Below, one piece after another: positions 4,595 through 12,455 of a DNA stretch of 12,455 bases. The notes below the pieces were generated by a model, which did no database searches, had not been told where the DNA came from, and saw only the letters and a program-made list of their open reading frames with translations. Made by a program: the position numbers and the translations under genes. This DNA comes from Nitrososphaerota archaeon (lineage in GTDB: Archaea; Thermoproteota; Nitrososphaeria; Nitrososphaerales; CADDZS01): NCBI GenBank assembly GCA_027886785.1, contig JAPCJV010000016.1, positions 1-12,455 of the forward strand, given 5' to 3'. Within the stretch, counting starts at the first letter, position 1; every line of letters starts with the position of its first letter.

Positions 4595-6718
4595 TTATGA
4601 CATCACGCTCGTCCTTCTCGAAGGGCAGAAGTAATTTCCACAGGATTCTTTTCCACTCGTGGATCTAGAGAAAATAAGCACGATTCGAGGCCACCCGCAC
4701 GATGTACAAGATCTACCTGTCGTGCGGATCATTCCTCCCTTCGGAGCGGGGGAGGATGTCCTGCACCCACTGTCAAAATTGGAACATCGGATAAACCTCT
4801 TGCCAGTAGTCCTTGATCTTATCAGTTCTAATTCTCCCAATTTGCATTTGGGGCAATGACCAATGGATCTTTTGTAAGTACTCCTTTCCGAGCTAGGTGC
4901 TCTATCAATTCCATAATCAATTTCGATTTTTCGCAATTTTCTTAGACTCTCGCTTAGAGCCTTCATTATCTGCTCTGCAACGTCCCGATCAGTACCACTT
5001 CTTGATTGTAAGGAATCGAGCTTTCTTTCAAGCTCCCGTGTCAGCCCAGTGGACAAAATTTCCGGGGAATGAATTCTGAGGGTCTCAACTAAGAAAAGAC
5101 CTCTCTTCTCGGGAAGGAGCTCATTTTTCATTTTTTTTATATAGAAACGCTTGATGAGGGTGGAAATAGTTTCGGCCCTTGTGGCTTTGGTTCCAAGATT
5201 TTCGTCTTCCATCTTCAAAAGTAGCGAAGCTTCGGAAAAACGGACGGGAGGGGCGTTGAATTTCATTTCAAGTTCGACATTCTTTACTTCCAGTTCGTCG
5301 CCGGTACTGAGGGAAATCTGAAGTGAATTTGCAAAGCCCGGAAAATAAGGATAATATTTGACCCATCCCAGGTCCAAAATCTGAGCCCCCTCAGCTACAA
5401 ACTCGTTTGATGCTAGATCAAAAACAAATCTCGTTTTTTCTAAAATCGCATCACTAGCAAACGCATTACAAAATCTTCTGACAATGAGCTCGAAGACTTT
5501 TCTTTCTGGATCCGATAGAAATCTTAGAGGGTGCTCCCCTGTCGGGAAAATTGCCGGGTGCGCAGGATCATTCAAGGGCCCTTGCCAAGGGTAGCGCCTT
5601 CTTTTCGGATCGGAATGGAGTTCGGCGATCAGATTACCAATATTTGGAAGGAGCGCTAATTTCTTGAGAACGGCTTCCGGTCCGATTTTTTCGGGCAATT
5701 TTTGGCTGTCGGTTCTCGGGTACGATATGAGACCCTGCAGGTACAATTTTTCAGCGAGAGCCAGAGTCACACTTGGAGAAAAATAGAACAGGCGATGAGA
5801 TTCACGCTGAAGTTCGCTAAGATTGAAGAGGTACCTTGGAGGAAACTTGAGCGTAGATTTGTCTACGAACTTTACTTTGCCCGATTTGAAGGCAACTGTG
5901 CTTTCATATACAACTCGGGCTTTAGACTCGGTCTTGATCGGATTGTCTTTGAATTTCGCTTCAAACTGCACTCCCCCTTTTTCTAAACGGCATTTTACGT
6001 CCCACCGTGGCATGGGTACATGGACCATCCTTTGGATTTCACGATCAACGACAAAGGAAAGTGTGGGCCCTTGGACTCTTCCCATTGTCAAATTGATGAA
6101 GGATCTAATTTCTTTCCCGCTATTGGCGGCGCTTGTGAGAACTCTTGATAGATTAATTCCCCACAAATAATCGGCAAAATGACGCATCTGACCTGCCTTT
6201 GCTTGTGACGGATCGAAGGGTGTTAGAGAAGAGAACGCCTGACGGATTTCTGCTTCAGTTAGCGTTGAAAACTTCGCTCTAAGGGAGGATTTCCCTTTGC
6301 CGCTGCAACTATATTCTAGAACATTGAATCCAATCGTTTCCCCCTCAATATCCAGATCGCAGGCGTTCACAAAATTTCTGATACCGACCGACATTTTGGA
6401 GATGTTATCAATTCTCTGCCTCGCTCGACCTTGAAAGCCGGATCCCCGTTTAGCGCCATAATTCCTGGAACCAAAGCCCTTGTGGAACCACCCGACATCG
6501 TATAGGGGATAAATTCCGCGATTTGTTTGAGGATCTGACAGATCGTAAAGATGCCCGGCGGCTGAGAAAATGAGGTAGTGTTTTCCGTCATAGGCATTGA
6601 AGACCTCGAACGTCCATCTGTTCTTGGTTTCAAATTTGTTTGAAGCCCCTAGCGCTTGAGCGATCTTGCGCGCCGCATCCGGTTTTTCGGCAATGACAGC
6701 TATTCTCTCATCAATCAT
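4595..6718 (-). CDS. topA: DNA topoisomerase I, type IA, with C-terminal zinc ribbons
   Basis: A 707-residue type IA topoisomerase that relaxes negative supercoils by passing single strands through a transient 5'-phosphotyrosine break. The Toprim domain occupies about 1-160, with E11 in IAVIAEKPDAARKIA and the acidic triad D121-x-D123-x-E125 in NACDLDIEGETIG. The catalytic tyrosine is Y333 in GLISYPRTDS. The downstream GTKATRAETI motif (509-518) is also conserved. The tail holds two zinc ribbons: C622/C625 with C645/C652, and C671/C674 with C693/C698. There is no helicase domain, so this is not reverse gyrase. The start is ATG at 6718. It leads a minus-strand run with the 79-aa zinc gene. The 144-bp gap upstream (6719-6862) separates it from a divergent zinc ribbon gene and holds only A/T-rich promoter-like sequence. 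Confidence 0.96.
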   Translation of the reverse strand: MIDERIAVIAEKPDAARKIAQALGASNKFETKNRWTFEVFNAYDGKHYLIFSAAGHLYDLSDPQTNRGIYPLYDVGWFHKGFGSRNYGAKRGSGFQGRARQRIDNISKMSVGIRNFVNACDLDIEGETIGFNVLEYSCSGKGKSSLRAKFSTLTEAEIRQAFSSLTPFDPSQAKAGQMRHFADYLWGINLSRVLTSAANSGKEIRSFINLTMGRVQGPTLSFVVDREIQRMVHVPMPRWDVKCRLEKGGVQFEAKFKDNPIKTESKARVVYESTVAFKSGKVKFVDKSTLKFPPRYLFNLSELQRESHRLFYFSPSVTLALAEKLYLQGLISYPRTDSQKLPEKIGPEAVLKKLALLPNIGNLIAELHSDPKRRRYPWQGPLNDPAHPAIFPTGEHPLRFLSDPERKVFELIVRRFCNAFASDAILEKTRFVFDLASNEFVAEGAQILDLGWVKYYPYFPGFANSLQISLSTGDELEVKNVELEMKFNAPPVRFSEASLLLKMEDENLGTKATRAETISTLIKRFYIKKMKNELLPEKRGLFLVETLRIHSPEILSTGLTRELERKLDSLQSRSGTDRDVAEQIMKALSESLRKLRKIEIDYGIDRAPSSERSTYKRSIGHCPKCKLGELELIRSRTTGKRFIRCSNFDSGCRTSSPAPKGGMIRTTGRSCTSCGWPRIVLIFSRSTSGKESCGNYFCPSRRTSVMS

Positions 6719-6862
6719 CTTTCAAAAAGTACTCCCGTAACCGAGGCTTCCACAAGATCAGTATTTTCTGAAAAGCCTGACTTATCAATTCAAAAGCAAA
6801 TCAGCTTAGCTTAATTACGTTGTCCACACAGGTGGTCGGGCTGGGAGTTTTCTAAATTCAAT

Positions 6863-7024
6863 ATGCCATTTGAGATTGCTTGCGCGAAATGCTCAGCAGT
6901 GTTGTATACTGGGTTTGACCTAAAATCAGCCAAGGACGTTATTCGACCAGCAGAATACAAATGCAAATTCTGTGGAGCCTCGCTGTCAGTTGGCGATTTT
7001 TCCGTAGAAGTTCTGAAAACCTAG
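6863..7024 (+). CDS. 53-aa zinc ribbon protein
   Basis: A small open frame from ATG at 6863 to TAG at 7022-7024. It encodes 53 residues with two CxxC knuckles: C7/C10 (IACAKCSAVL) and C34/C37 (YKCKFCGASL), 23 residues apart, a standard single zinc ribbon. The A/T-rich tttctaaattca lies just before the ATG and cttaatta about 50 bp upstream; there is no clear Shine-Dalgarno. The last four bases overlap the 3' end of the convergent F420 ligase gene, and both stop codons fall in the palindrome CTAG. The spacing of the cysteines argues for a real gene despite its size. Function is unknown; such mini zinc ribbons are common archaeal nucleic-acid or protein-binding modules. Confidence 0.7.
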   Translation: MPFEIACAKCSAVLYTGFDLKSAKDVIRPAEYKCKFCGASLSVGDFSVEVLKT

Positions 7025-7851
7025 TCTTTCAGATCTGATGCAATTCCATTTCGCAGCCCGCCGATAATCAAACACTTGTCAGGTGAAATGGTGCTCATAT
7101 TCTCAAATTTGTTTTTTGGCTTTGCGAAGGGAAAGTGCAGTCCCCTAATGAGAGCGATGGGGATGGCTTCTCCAGCTTCGCCCATCATCAACTGGGCTAC
7201 CGTGGCTACTTGATCCGCAATCGCTCGCAACGTCACTTTCAATTTGTTTCCGTAAAGATCCCTCTCCCCACGAAGGTCAATGGTAGATTTCATTCCCGAG
7301 ACCGCCAAGGCGATTCCGACGGTACCCAATCTTGTCGGAGTAACTCTGCTGTCCGTAAGTATGACTCCCAGTTTCGCTATCTTATCCGAGTTTTCGTCGT
7401 CGTTCCTACGAGCTAGTAACACTTTCCTCACTCTTTTTGTGGTAAGATCAGGGTTTTTTGGATAGAGAATCGCCCACCCATTCTTGACGTTGCTCCTATC
7501 AATCCCTGCATTGGGAGCGATAGTCCCTTTGACCAAAGAGAGGAGAAATCCATTAACCCCGCCCAGAATGGAATCTGATTCATCGATAACCAGCTGTGCC
7601 AAATTAGACTCTATTTGATATTTCTTGGATAACTCGATCGCCCTTGCCTTCGGGAAAACTTTTGCCAGCTCCACAACCCTCCCTTCGGCTATAGATGCGA
7701 ACTTGCTCGAAATCGCGATGATATCCTCATTTTGCAGAGTAATGCGACTGTTCTTGAGAGCGCGCCAAACTGCATTGGGCAGATCGAAACGATCGGTTCT
7801 TATTTCTGATCTGACGGGAAAAACCTGGATCGATTCAACAAGAGCTGACAC
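7021..7851 (-). CDS. cofE: Coenzyme F420-0:L-glutamate (gamma-glutamyl) ligase
   Basis: Adds glutamates through gamma linkage to F420-0, using GTP, to make F420 for redox enzymes. Family features, numbered from the GTG at 7851 (276 aa): N-terminal strand SIQVFPVRSEIR (8-19), DIIAISSKFASIAEGR (43-58), the metal/nucleotide region APNAGIDRSNV (112-122), ILTDSRVTPTRLGTVGIALAVSG (164-186), the CofE signature, and MGEAGEAIPIALIRG (223-237). The frame stays open to a TTG at 7917 (298 aa), but those 22 extra residues do not resemble a CofE N-terminus. The GTG also leaves 107 bp, instead of 41 bp, for promoters divergent from gcvT; a possible TATA is ACATATTC at about 7880-7887. Either start is possible. 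The protein is slightly longer than the usual ~250 aa. Confidence 0.88.
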   Translation of the reverse strand: MSALVESIQVFPVRSEIRTDRFDLPNAVWRALKNSRITLQNEDIIAISSKFASIAEGRVVELAKVFPKARAIELSKKYQIESNLAQLVIDESDSILGGVNGFLLSLVKGTIAPNAGIDRSNVKNGWAILYPKNPDLTTKRVRKVLLARRNDDENSDKIAKLGVILTDSRVTPTRLGTVGIALAVSGMKSTIDLRGERDLYGNKLKVTLRAIADQVATVAQLMMGEAGEAIPIALIRGLHFPFAKPKNKFENMSTISPDKCLIIGGLRNGIASDLKD

Positions 7852-7958
7852 GTCGGGGAGCTTGTGATTATGCTCTAATGAATATGTCGTGTCGCTGAGT
7901 TGAAAATATCCATTCAAATAATTCGGTAAACCTGAGGAATTTCAGAGGGACGAGATCA

Positions 7959-9092
7959 ATGGCTAGAAAATCGCATCTCTACGATTTCCACAAGATCCAC
8001 GGAAAGATGACGGAATTTTCCGGGTTCGATATGCCACTGTGGTACAAAGGGATCATAGAGGAACACATGGCGGTTAGGACAGCTGCAGGGATTTTTGACG
8101 TATCCCATATGGGAAGATTTTGGATCAAGGGAAAGGACGCTACAAGATTTCTAGCCTATCTACTTCCAACAAATCCCTCTCCAGTTAAGAATTATCGAGC
8201 CTTCTATACTGCCCTCTGCAATTTTGAGGGCGGAATCGTCGATGACGTAATCGTGAACAAATTCTCTGACGATTCATACCTGATGGTTGTGAATGCTGGA
8301 AATAGAGGCAAAGATTTGGATTGGATCGAAGATCTGTCCTCGACATTCGAAGTATCCATTGAGGATTTTTCCAATAACTCTGCATTAATGGCGATCCAAG
8401 GACCCTCTTCTTTCGAGATTTTGCAAAAGAACTGTGATGTGGATTTGGGCGTAATCAAAAGATTTGGATTTGCAGAATGTAGGATTGATGGAGAAAAAGC
8501 GCTTGCATCTCGAACAGGATATACGGGTGAAGACGGGTTTGAGATTACTGTTTTTGATACATCGGTTGACCGTCCAGATCGAGCACTCAAAGTTTGGACC
8601 AGGATTCTGGAAACTGGTTCGACTCTGGGGATCCTGCCTTGTGGGTTAGGCGCGAGAGACTCGCTCAGGTTAGAGGCAGGACTATGTTTGTATGGTCAAG
8701 ATATTGATGACACTACTACTCCCGTCGAAGCCGCGTTAGATAACATCATTACGAAAGATCAAAGAGACTATATCGGGAGGGAAAAAATTCTAAAGCAAAT
8801 CGTAACTCCTTCAACCAGAAGAAGAGTGGCATTTTCCATGTCAGAACCCGGCATACCTAGGCACGGATTCAACATATTACTGGCAGGGCAAAAAGTGGGT
8901 GTTGTCACGTCGGGGACTTTTTCCCCGTTGTTGAAAAACGGAATCGGCATGGGGTATGCTCCGACACCCATATCAAATTTAGGGCAAACAATATCCATCC
9001 AAATAAGAGACCAGGAAAAACACGGAGAAATCAGAAGCACGCCCTTTTACGACACCAGGAAATACGGCTATAGGAGAGAAAGAAACGGATAG
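7959..9092 (+). CDS. gcvT: Glycine cleavage system T protein (aminomethyltransferase)
   Basis: A 377-residue T protein. It releases ammonia from the aminomethyl-lipoyl arm of the H protein and transfers the one-carbon unit to tetrahydrofolate or an archaeal pterin. Diagnostic segments are FSGFDMPLWYKGIIEEHMAVR (20-40), GIFDVSHMGRFWIKG (44-58), GGIVDDVIV (91-99, with the conserved Asp), SRTGYTGEDGFEI, LPCGLGARDSLRLEAGLCLYGQDID, and the C-terminal GVVTSGTFSP...GIGMGYAP. Length is typical. An AGAGGGA stretch about 8-14 bases before the ATG could be a Shine-Dalgarno, and caaataatt at 7915-7922 a TATA box. It is divergent from cofE. A strong inverted repeat begins 3 bases after the stop, followed by gcvH. 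The P and L proteins are not in this window. Confidence 0.96.
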   Translation: MARKSHLYDFHKIHGKMTEFSGFDMPLWYKGIIEEHMAVRTAAGIFDVSHMGRFWIKGKDATRFLAYLLPTNPSPVKNYRAFYTALCNFEGGIVDDVIVNKFSDDSYLMVVNAGNRGKDLDWIEDLSSTFEVSIEDFSNNSALMAIQGPSSFEILQKNCDVDLGVIKRFGFAECRIDGEKALASRTGYTGEDGFEITVFDTSVDRPDRALKVWTRILETGSTLGILPCGLGARDSLRLEAGLCLYGQDIDDTTTPVEAALDNIITKDQRDYIGREKILKQIVTPSTRRRVAFSMSEPGIPRHGFNILLAGQKVGVVTSGTFSPLLKNGIGMGYAPTPISNLGQTISIQIRDQEKHGEIRSTPFYDTRKYGYRRERNG

Positions 9093-9094
9093 CC

Positions 9095-9127
9095 CGTTGG
9101 AAATCGGCCGTTTAGCGGTTTCCAACG
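9095..9127 (+). terminator. 12-bp hairpin between gcvT and gcvH, followed by a T run
   Basis: CGTTGGAAATCG (9095-9106) pairs with CGGTTTCCAACG (9116-9127) with one G-U pair and a nine-base loop GCCGTTTAG. The hairpin begins 3 bases after the gcvT stop, and a five-T run follows at 9137-9141. It may act as a terminator, a 3'-end stabiliser, or a barrier separating gcvT and gcvH transcripts. Archaeal termination usually depends on T runs without hairpins, so the role is uncertain. Confidence 0.5.
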
Positions 9128-9136
9128 AATAGCAGG

Positions 9137-9146
9137 TCAGTTTTTA
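9137..9146 (+). promoter_or_regulatory. Probable TATA box of gcvH
   Basis: The sequence tttttattcg lies about 20-29 bp before the ATG at 9166, fitting a leaderless transcript. It overlaps the T run behind the gcvT hairpin, so one transcript may end where the next promoter begins. Confidence 0.4.
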
Positions 9147-9165
9147 TTCGGAAAATTTTCCCTTA

Positions 9166-9615
9166 ATGTCATTCATTATCAAGGGTGACAGCTGTTTGGT
9201 AGACTCTCAAACCTATGAGGTGCTCGACGGTTATCTATACACGAAGGATCACGAATGGATCGGGGACTCTAGGAAGTCTTCCTTTCTAGTTGGAATCACA
9301 GATTATGCGGCGAAAATGTTGAATGACATTGTCTATGTCACGCTCCCCAAAGAAGGAACTTTCCTGCATCAACGGGACGTGTACGGTCAAGTGGAATCAG
9401 TCAAGACCGTCTCGGACATGTACATGCCGGTCTCAGGAAAAATAATCAGGACGAATTCGAAACTGGGACAGACTCCTGAGCTCGTGAGTAATGCCCCATA
9501 CACCGATGGTTGGATGCTGGAAATTTCCTCCGAGGATTTCTCGACAGAATCGAAGGAGCTTCTCAATTCGGCCGCGTACCGGAAGTTTATTGATACTTTG
9601 AAAGAGACGGATTGA
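9166..9615 (+). CDS. gcvH: Glycine cleavage system H protein (lipoyl carrier)
   Basis: A 149-residue H protein that carries the aminomethyl group on a lipoyl arm between the P, T and L proteins. YLYTKDHEWI (23-32) is the usual N-terminal strand. GITDYAAKMLNDIVYVTLPKEG (43-64) precedes the lipoylation site GQVESVKTVSDMYMPVSG (74-91), where K80 is the modified lysine. NAPYTDGWMLEI is the conserved C-terminal strand. The protein has about 20 residues more at the N-terminus than typical H proteins (125-130 aa); a GTG at 9220 would give 131 aa, but the TATA-like box at 9137-9146 favours the ATG at 9166. It follows gcvT on the same strand across a 73-bp gap with a hairpin, so the two are probably transcribed separately but belong to the same pathway. 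Confidence 0.95.
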   Translation: MSFIIKGDSCLVDSQTYEVLDGYLYTKDHEWIGDSRKSSFLVGITDYAAKMLNDIVYVTLPKEGTFLHQRDVYGQVESVKTVSDMYMPVSGKIIRTNSKLGQTPELVSNAPYTDGWMLEISSEDFSTESKELLNSAAYRKFIDTLKETD

Positions 9616-9629
9616 AATTTTGAGGAAAG

Positions 9630-9637
9630 CTTATACA
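9630..9637 (+). promoter_or_regulatory. Probable TATA box of the STT3 gene
   Basis: The sequence cttataca lies 29-36 bp before the ATG at 9666. It predicts transcription starting around 9658-9662, just before that ATG and after the alternative TTG at 9654. Confidence 0.45.
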
Positions 9638-9665
9638 CGGTTTTTGGAAACAATTGGTTTTGTCA

Positions 9666-12026
9666 ATGGAACTGCGGGACTTAGCTGGCAGACTTAGAGG
9701 CATTTTCTACCGCCCGACAATGTCGAGGCGGAGTGCCACCATTTTTCTGGCAATGTCTCTAATTCTCATCGTAGCGATCATCATGAGAATCTATCCCGCG
9801 CAGTACGGTTGGTTTTTGAACGAGTTCGACCCGTACTTCGATTATTACGCTTCCTACCACGTTGTAGTTCTTGCACAGCAGCACGGATTACTCTACGCAT
9901 TGTTTAACGATCCTGCGAATTGTCCCGCCTCGTTACTCACCTCGTGCCATACCCAGCAAGGATACTTCAATTGGCACGATGTCCAAATGTGGTATCCGTA
10001 CGGCAGGAATGTCGCAGCCACAAGCCAGGTGGGACTTCAACTAACCGGCGCAATTTCCTATCTCATTGTGAATTCGATTTTTGGAATTCAAGTAAGCTAC
10101 TACGATTTTCTGGTGTTTTTCCCAGTTCTTCTCGGATCCATAACGATCGTTCCTCTCTATTATCTCGTCAAGAAAATAACTAACAGCGCTGGAGGAATCT
10201 TTGCGGCTCTCATTTTTGCGGTATCACCACCGATACTGGAGAGAGGAAATCTGGGGTGGTTCAAATCAGAACCGCTGTCCTTGTTTGCTTCTATAATTGG
10301 CGCTTACTTCTTTCTCTCAATGTTTAGTTCAAAGACGACTCTGAGAGGCGTGTTGATCCGGGGCTTCCTGGCTGGCTTGATGTTCGGGTATTCCATAATC
10401 GATTGGGGAGGCGGAGATGAATTCGTGCTCATTTTCGGGCTTGTATTTTTGATCGCACCCTTCGTCAAGAGCGTTGATCTGCAAAAAACCGTCCAGGGTG
10501 GATCGATACTGGTGGGCACCCTGTTGCTTTTTGCTGCGGTGACTCCTCGACCTGGGCCCGGCATCATTACTGATCTTGTGGGATTGCCGCTAATCGCTTC
10601 GTGGGTCTTTGCCTTTCTTGCGTACTTTGTCAAAAAATACGGCGACCCGGCTTCGTATACCAAGAACTTGGTAAAAATTCTACTGATTTTTGTTTTCGGC
10701 GGACTGATCTTCGTTTCCTTTGGAGCGATCGGTGGTATTTCTGGACGATATCTGACGGTATTGTACTCCCAATTTAGGACAGGGGATCCATTAGTCCAAT
10801 CGGTAGCCGAGCAGGCAGTTCCCACCGGAAGCCAGTTCTTTTCCGATTATGCTGTGGTGATCCTGCTGTCAGGTTTTGGGGCCTATATTGCGTTCCGGAA
10901 AAGGTCGATCGAAGGAGTTTTTGCTTTAGTTCTTGCCCTAACGGGAGTATACATCGCTTCCTCTTTCTCTAGATTAATGGTCTACTCGACACTTGCGTTA
11001 GGTATTCTGGGAGCGATTGGTCTGATCGAGCTCTCCGAATCGATCCTGCGACCCACCGTTTCAACGGTGAGCAGAAAGAAATCCAGAATATACGAATCTA
11101 GAAGCGAAGTGAAGGTGCTTTTTGCTGTTTTGATGGTGGTTCTGATAGCCGTCCCCATTTTCATTCCGGCAAATACTAGTAACGGTTACAAGTTATCTCA
11201 TTCTGGTTGGATCGCGAGTGCCAACGTCCCCGTAAGTCTAGCCAACGGCGGCACTGCTTTCAGCACCTCCAGCACAGATTGGCAACAAGCGCTCAACTGG
11301 ATGAGAACTCTCGGATCAAGCACCACGATTGTGTCTTGGTGGGACTATGGGTATTGGACCGCGGTCATGGGCAATGTTACGTCACTGGCAGATAATGCAA
11401 CTATTAACGAAACCCAGATCTCCTACATTGGTCAGGCTCTGGTCGATACACCTCACCAGTCTTTGCAAGTGCTCAAGAACAACTTGCACTCTCCGCAGTA
11501 TATTCTGATCTTCATCGCAGGATACGCATTCTCGCCCCAATCACAGCAGGGGCAGACCGCGCAGCTGTATTACATGTTGACTGTTCCCACGCCGTATCCG
11601 CAGCCTGCCGGAGGAGACGAGTCTAAAAAACAGTGGTTCATGAGAATCGGTAATACGACCTGCGGATGCATACAAGAGACCAATGGTCCCAGGGCTCTCA
11701 TGGAACCTGATGACTTTACACCCACGCCGTACTTCTGGTCCAGCTCCACTCTGGGGCAGTTGATTCCGTTCCAGTCTCAGTCTCTTTACTACAATCCAGT
11801 GTCGTCGCAGACAGCCAATGGTTACAATCAAACAGTATCCACAACCAGCGGTGCGTCCGGAATTTCAAACGGGTACACCGAAGTTTACTCATATCTGATG
11901 AAGTTCCCTGCTTCCAGCACCAAGGCTCCCTTCCAACTAGCCTTTGAATCCTCAAGTCTGCCTGGGGTAAAGGGACTCTATTCCGCAGTACTGGTCTACA
12001 AAATCAACTATAATGCTACAGTCTAA
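9666..12026 (+). CDS. aglB: STT3/AglB oligosaccharyltransferase, catalytic subunit
   Basis: A 786-residue polytopic membrane enzyme that transfers lipid-linked oligosaccharide to Asn in N-x-S/T sequons on the outer face of the membrane. The N-terminal half has many hydrophobic segments. After the first segment, NEFDPYFDYYASYHVV (about 52-67) is the conserved first external loop with the acidic metal/acceptor residues. GNLGWFKSEPLSLF is the second conserved loop region. The soluble C-terminal domain carries the family signature WWDYG at 558-562, followed by YW. The DK/MI-type motif is not obvious by eye. Length is within the AglB range. ATG at 9666 is chosen because the TATA-like box would start transcription just before it; a TTG at 9654 would add four residues. 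It follows gcvH by 50 bp with its own promoter. Substrates probably include S-layer proteins (inference). Confidence 0.95.
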   Translation: MELRDLAGRLRGIFYRPTMSRRSATIFLAMSLILIVAIIMRIYPAQYGWFLNEFDPYFDYYASYHVVVLAQQHGLLYALFNDPANCPASLLTSCHTQQGYFNWHDVQMWYPYGRNVAATSQVGLQLTGAISYLIVNSIFGIQVSYYDFLVFFPVLLGSITIVPLYYLVKKITNSAGGIFAALIFAVSPPILERGNLGWFKSEPLSLFASIIGAYFFLSMFSSKTTLRGVLIRGFLAGLMFGYSIIDWGGGDEFVLIFGLVFLIAPFVKSVDLQKTVQGGSILVGTLLLFAAVTPRPGPGIITDLVGLPLIASWVFAFLAYFVKKYGDPASYTKNLVKILLIFVFGGLIFVSFGAIGGISGRYLTVLYSQFRTGDPLVQSVAEQAVPTGSQFFSDYAVVILLSGFGAYIAFRKRSIEGVFALVLALTGVYIASSFSRLMVYSTLALGILGAIGLIELSESILRPTVSTVSRKKSRIYESRSEVKVLFAVLMVVLIAVPIFIPANTSNGYKLSHSGWIASANVPVSLANGGTAFSTSSTDWQQALNWMRTLGSSTTIVSWWDYGYWTAVMGNVTSLADNATINETQISYIGQALVDTPHQSLQVLKNNLHSPQYILIFIAGYAFSPQSQQGQTAQLYYMLTVPTPYPQPAGGDESKKQWFMRIGNTTCGCIQETNGPRALMEPDDFTPTPYFWSSSTLGQLIPFQSQSLYYNPVSSQTANGYNQTVSTTSGASGISNGYTEVYSYLMKFPASSTKAPFQLAFESSSLPGVKGLYSAVLVYKINYNATV

Positions 12027-12082
12027 CTGGCACCTTCAGCTTACAACTAGTTCAACGACAATAGGCGGATTCAGATCTTAAC

Positions 12083-12455
12083 GTGCCTAAGGAAACGGGC
12101 TCGTTAAAAGAAATCAAGAGCGGCATTTTTGGTCTTCTTTGGAGCGAGACCGATTCCGTATATGGCGGTTTTGGGGCAAACCAAGGATTCGTGATCTTAG
12201 AGGACTCCGTACTGGTCTTCGATTCGGGGATGTCGACTCGGCAGGCAAGCTTGTTGGATAGGTCAGTAAGAAGTGTCACCGATAAAAAAATCCGATATAT
12301 TGTGAACAGCCACGATCATTCCGACCACGTTTTTGGCAATTCGTTTTTTTTGGATCGCTATTCCAAGTACGGCTTGACCATTTTGGCGCACAGACTCTGC
12401 CAGGATCAAATCAGCAAATTAGGCGAAAAGAGAATGAAGAATTATCGAAAGATTC
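12083..12455 (+). CDS. Metallo-beta-lactamase-fold hydrolase, N-terminal part (runs off the window)
   Basis: The first 124 residues of a protein that continues past the right edge. The start is a GTG, the only start codon after the in-frame stop at 12062-12064. GANQGFVILEDSVLVFDSGMS (31-51) is the typical first beta-hairpin with the conserved Asp of the MBL fold. YIVNSHDHSDHVFGNSFF (72-89) contains the metal-binding HxHxDH motif (H77, H79, D81, H82), followed by the usual G-N. This identifies a two-metal hydrolase but not its substrate; the superfamily includes glyoxalase II-like, SoxH-like and other enzymes. The C-terminal metal ligands are beyond the window. It lies 56 bp after the STT3 gene on the same strand; no clear TATA box is visible in that gap. 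Confidence 0.85.
   Translation, partial: MPKETGSLKEIKSGIFGLLWSETDSVYGGFGANQGFVILEDSVLVFDSGMSTRQASLLDRSVRSVTDKKIRYIVNSHDHSDHVFGNSFFLDRYSKYGLTILAHRLCQDQISKLGEKRMKNYRKI

Noticed and set aside
6719..6862. tRNA, snoRNA-like or other RNA gene in the 144-bp gap before topA
   Set aside because: Several CTGA sequences occur, but no matching C boxes, no tRNA arms on either strand and no strong stem were found.
7852..7917. Longer cofE reading from TTG at 7917
   Set aside because: The extra 22 residues are unlike CofE and would leave only 41 bp for two divergent promoters. Kept as an alternative in the cofE entry.
9093..9165. Glycine riboswitch upstream of gcvH
   Set aside because: The gap is only 73 bp and contains a simple hairpin, far too small for the known glycine aptamer, and no conserved core is visible.
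9654..9665. TTG at 9654 as the STT3 start
   Set aside because: The TATA-like box at 9630-9637 places the likely transcript start at or after this codon, and the ATG at 9666 is a better start.
10304..10825. Long minus-strand open frame (173 codons) inside the STT3 gene
   Set aside because: It is the antisense shadow of a hydrophobic coding region, with no motif, low-complexity Pro/Lys/Thr composition and no promoter.

Overview
The window is archaeal chromosome, most likely from a Thaumarchaeota/Nitrososphaeria-type organism or a close TACK relative. Supporting signs are an archaeal PCNA, transcript-cleavage factor TFS, an archaeal type IA topoisomerase with zinc ribbons, an STT3/AglB oligosaccharyltransferase, a CofE-type F420 ligase, A/T-rich TATA-like boxes about 20-30 bp before start codons with little Shine-Dalgarno signal, and an initiator tRNA with bulge-helix-bulge introns. 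The lineage is inferred from protein character, not from a search.

Layout. Bases 13-1203 (+) hold TFS and PCNA. Bases 1220-1378 (-) hold an initiator tRNA-Met gene interrupted by two introns, one at the canonical 37/38 site and one inside the T-loop. It shows up only when the minus strand is folded. Bases 1501-2367 (+) encode endonuclease IV. Next come two divergent genes: a RuvC/YqgF-like RNase H-fold protein (2386-3081, -) and a RadA/RadB-like RecA-fold protein without a visible Walker A motif (3204-3887, +). On the minus strand follow a small membrane protein (3892-4314), a 79-aa zinc-binding protein (4351-4590) and topoisomerase I (4595-6718); the last two are 4 bp apart and look co-transcribed. 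A 53-aa zinc ribbon protein (6863-7024, +) converges on the F420 gamma-glutamyl ligase (7021-7851, -), and both stop codons lie in one CTAG palindrome. Then come gcvT (7959-9092) and gcvH (9166-9615), the STT3 oligosaccharyltransferase (9666-12026), and the 5' part of a metallo-beta-lactamase-fold protein that runs off the right edge.

Functionally, the left half concerns information processing: transcript proofreading, sliding clamp, translation initiation, abasic-site repair, a possible recombination/nuclease pair and DNA topology. The right half is metabolism and surface modification: F420 maturation, one-carbon flux through glycine cleavage (the P and L proteins are not in the window) and N-glycosylation. 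There is no mobile element, CRISPR array or rRNA. The most unusual items are the doubly interrupted initiator tRNA gene and the RecA-fold protein lacking a P-loop next to a RuvC-like gene.
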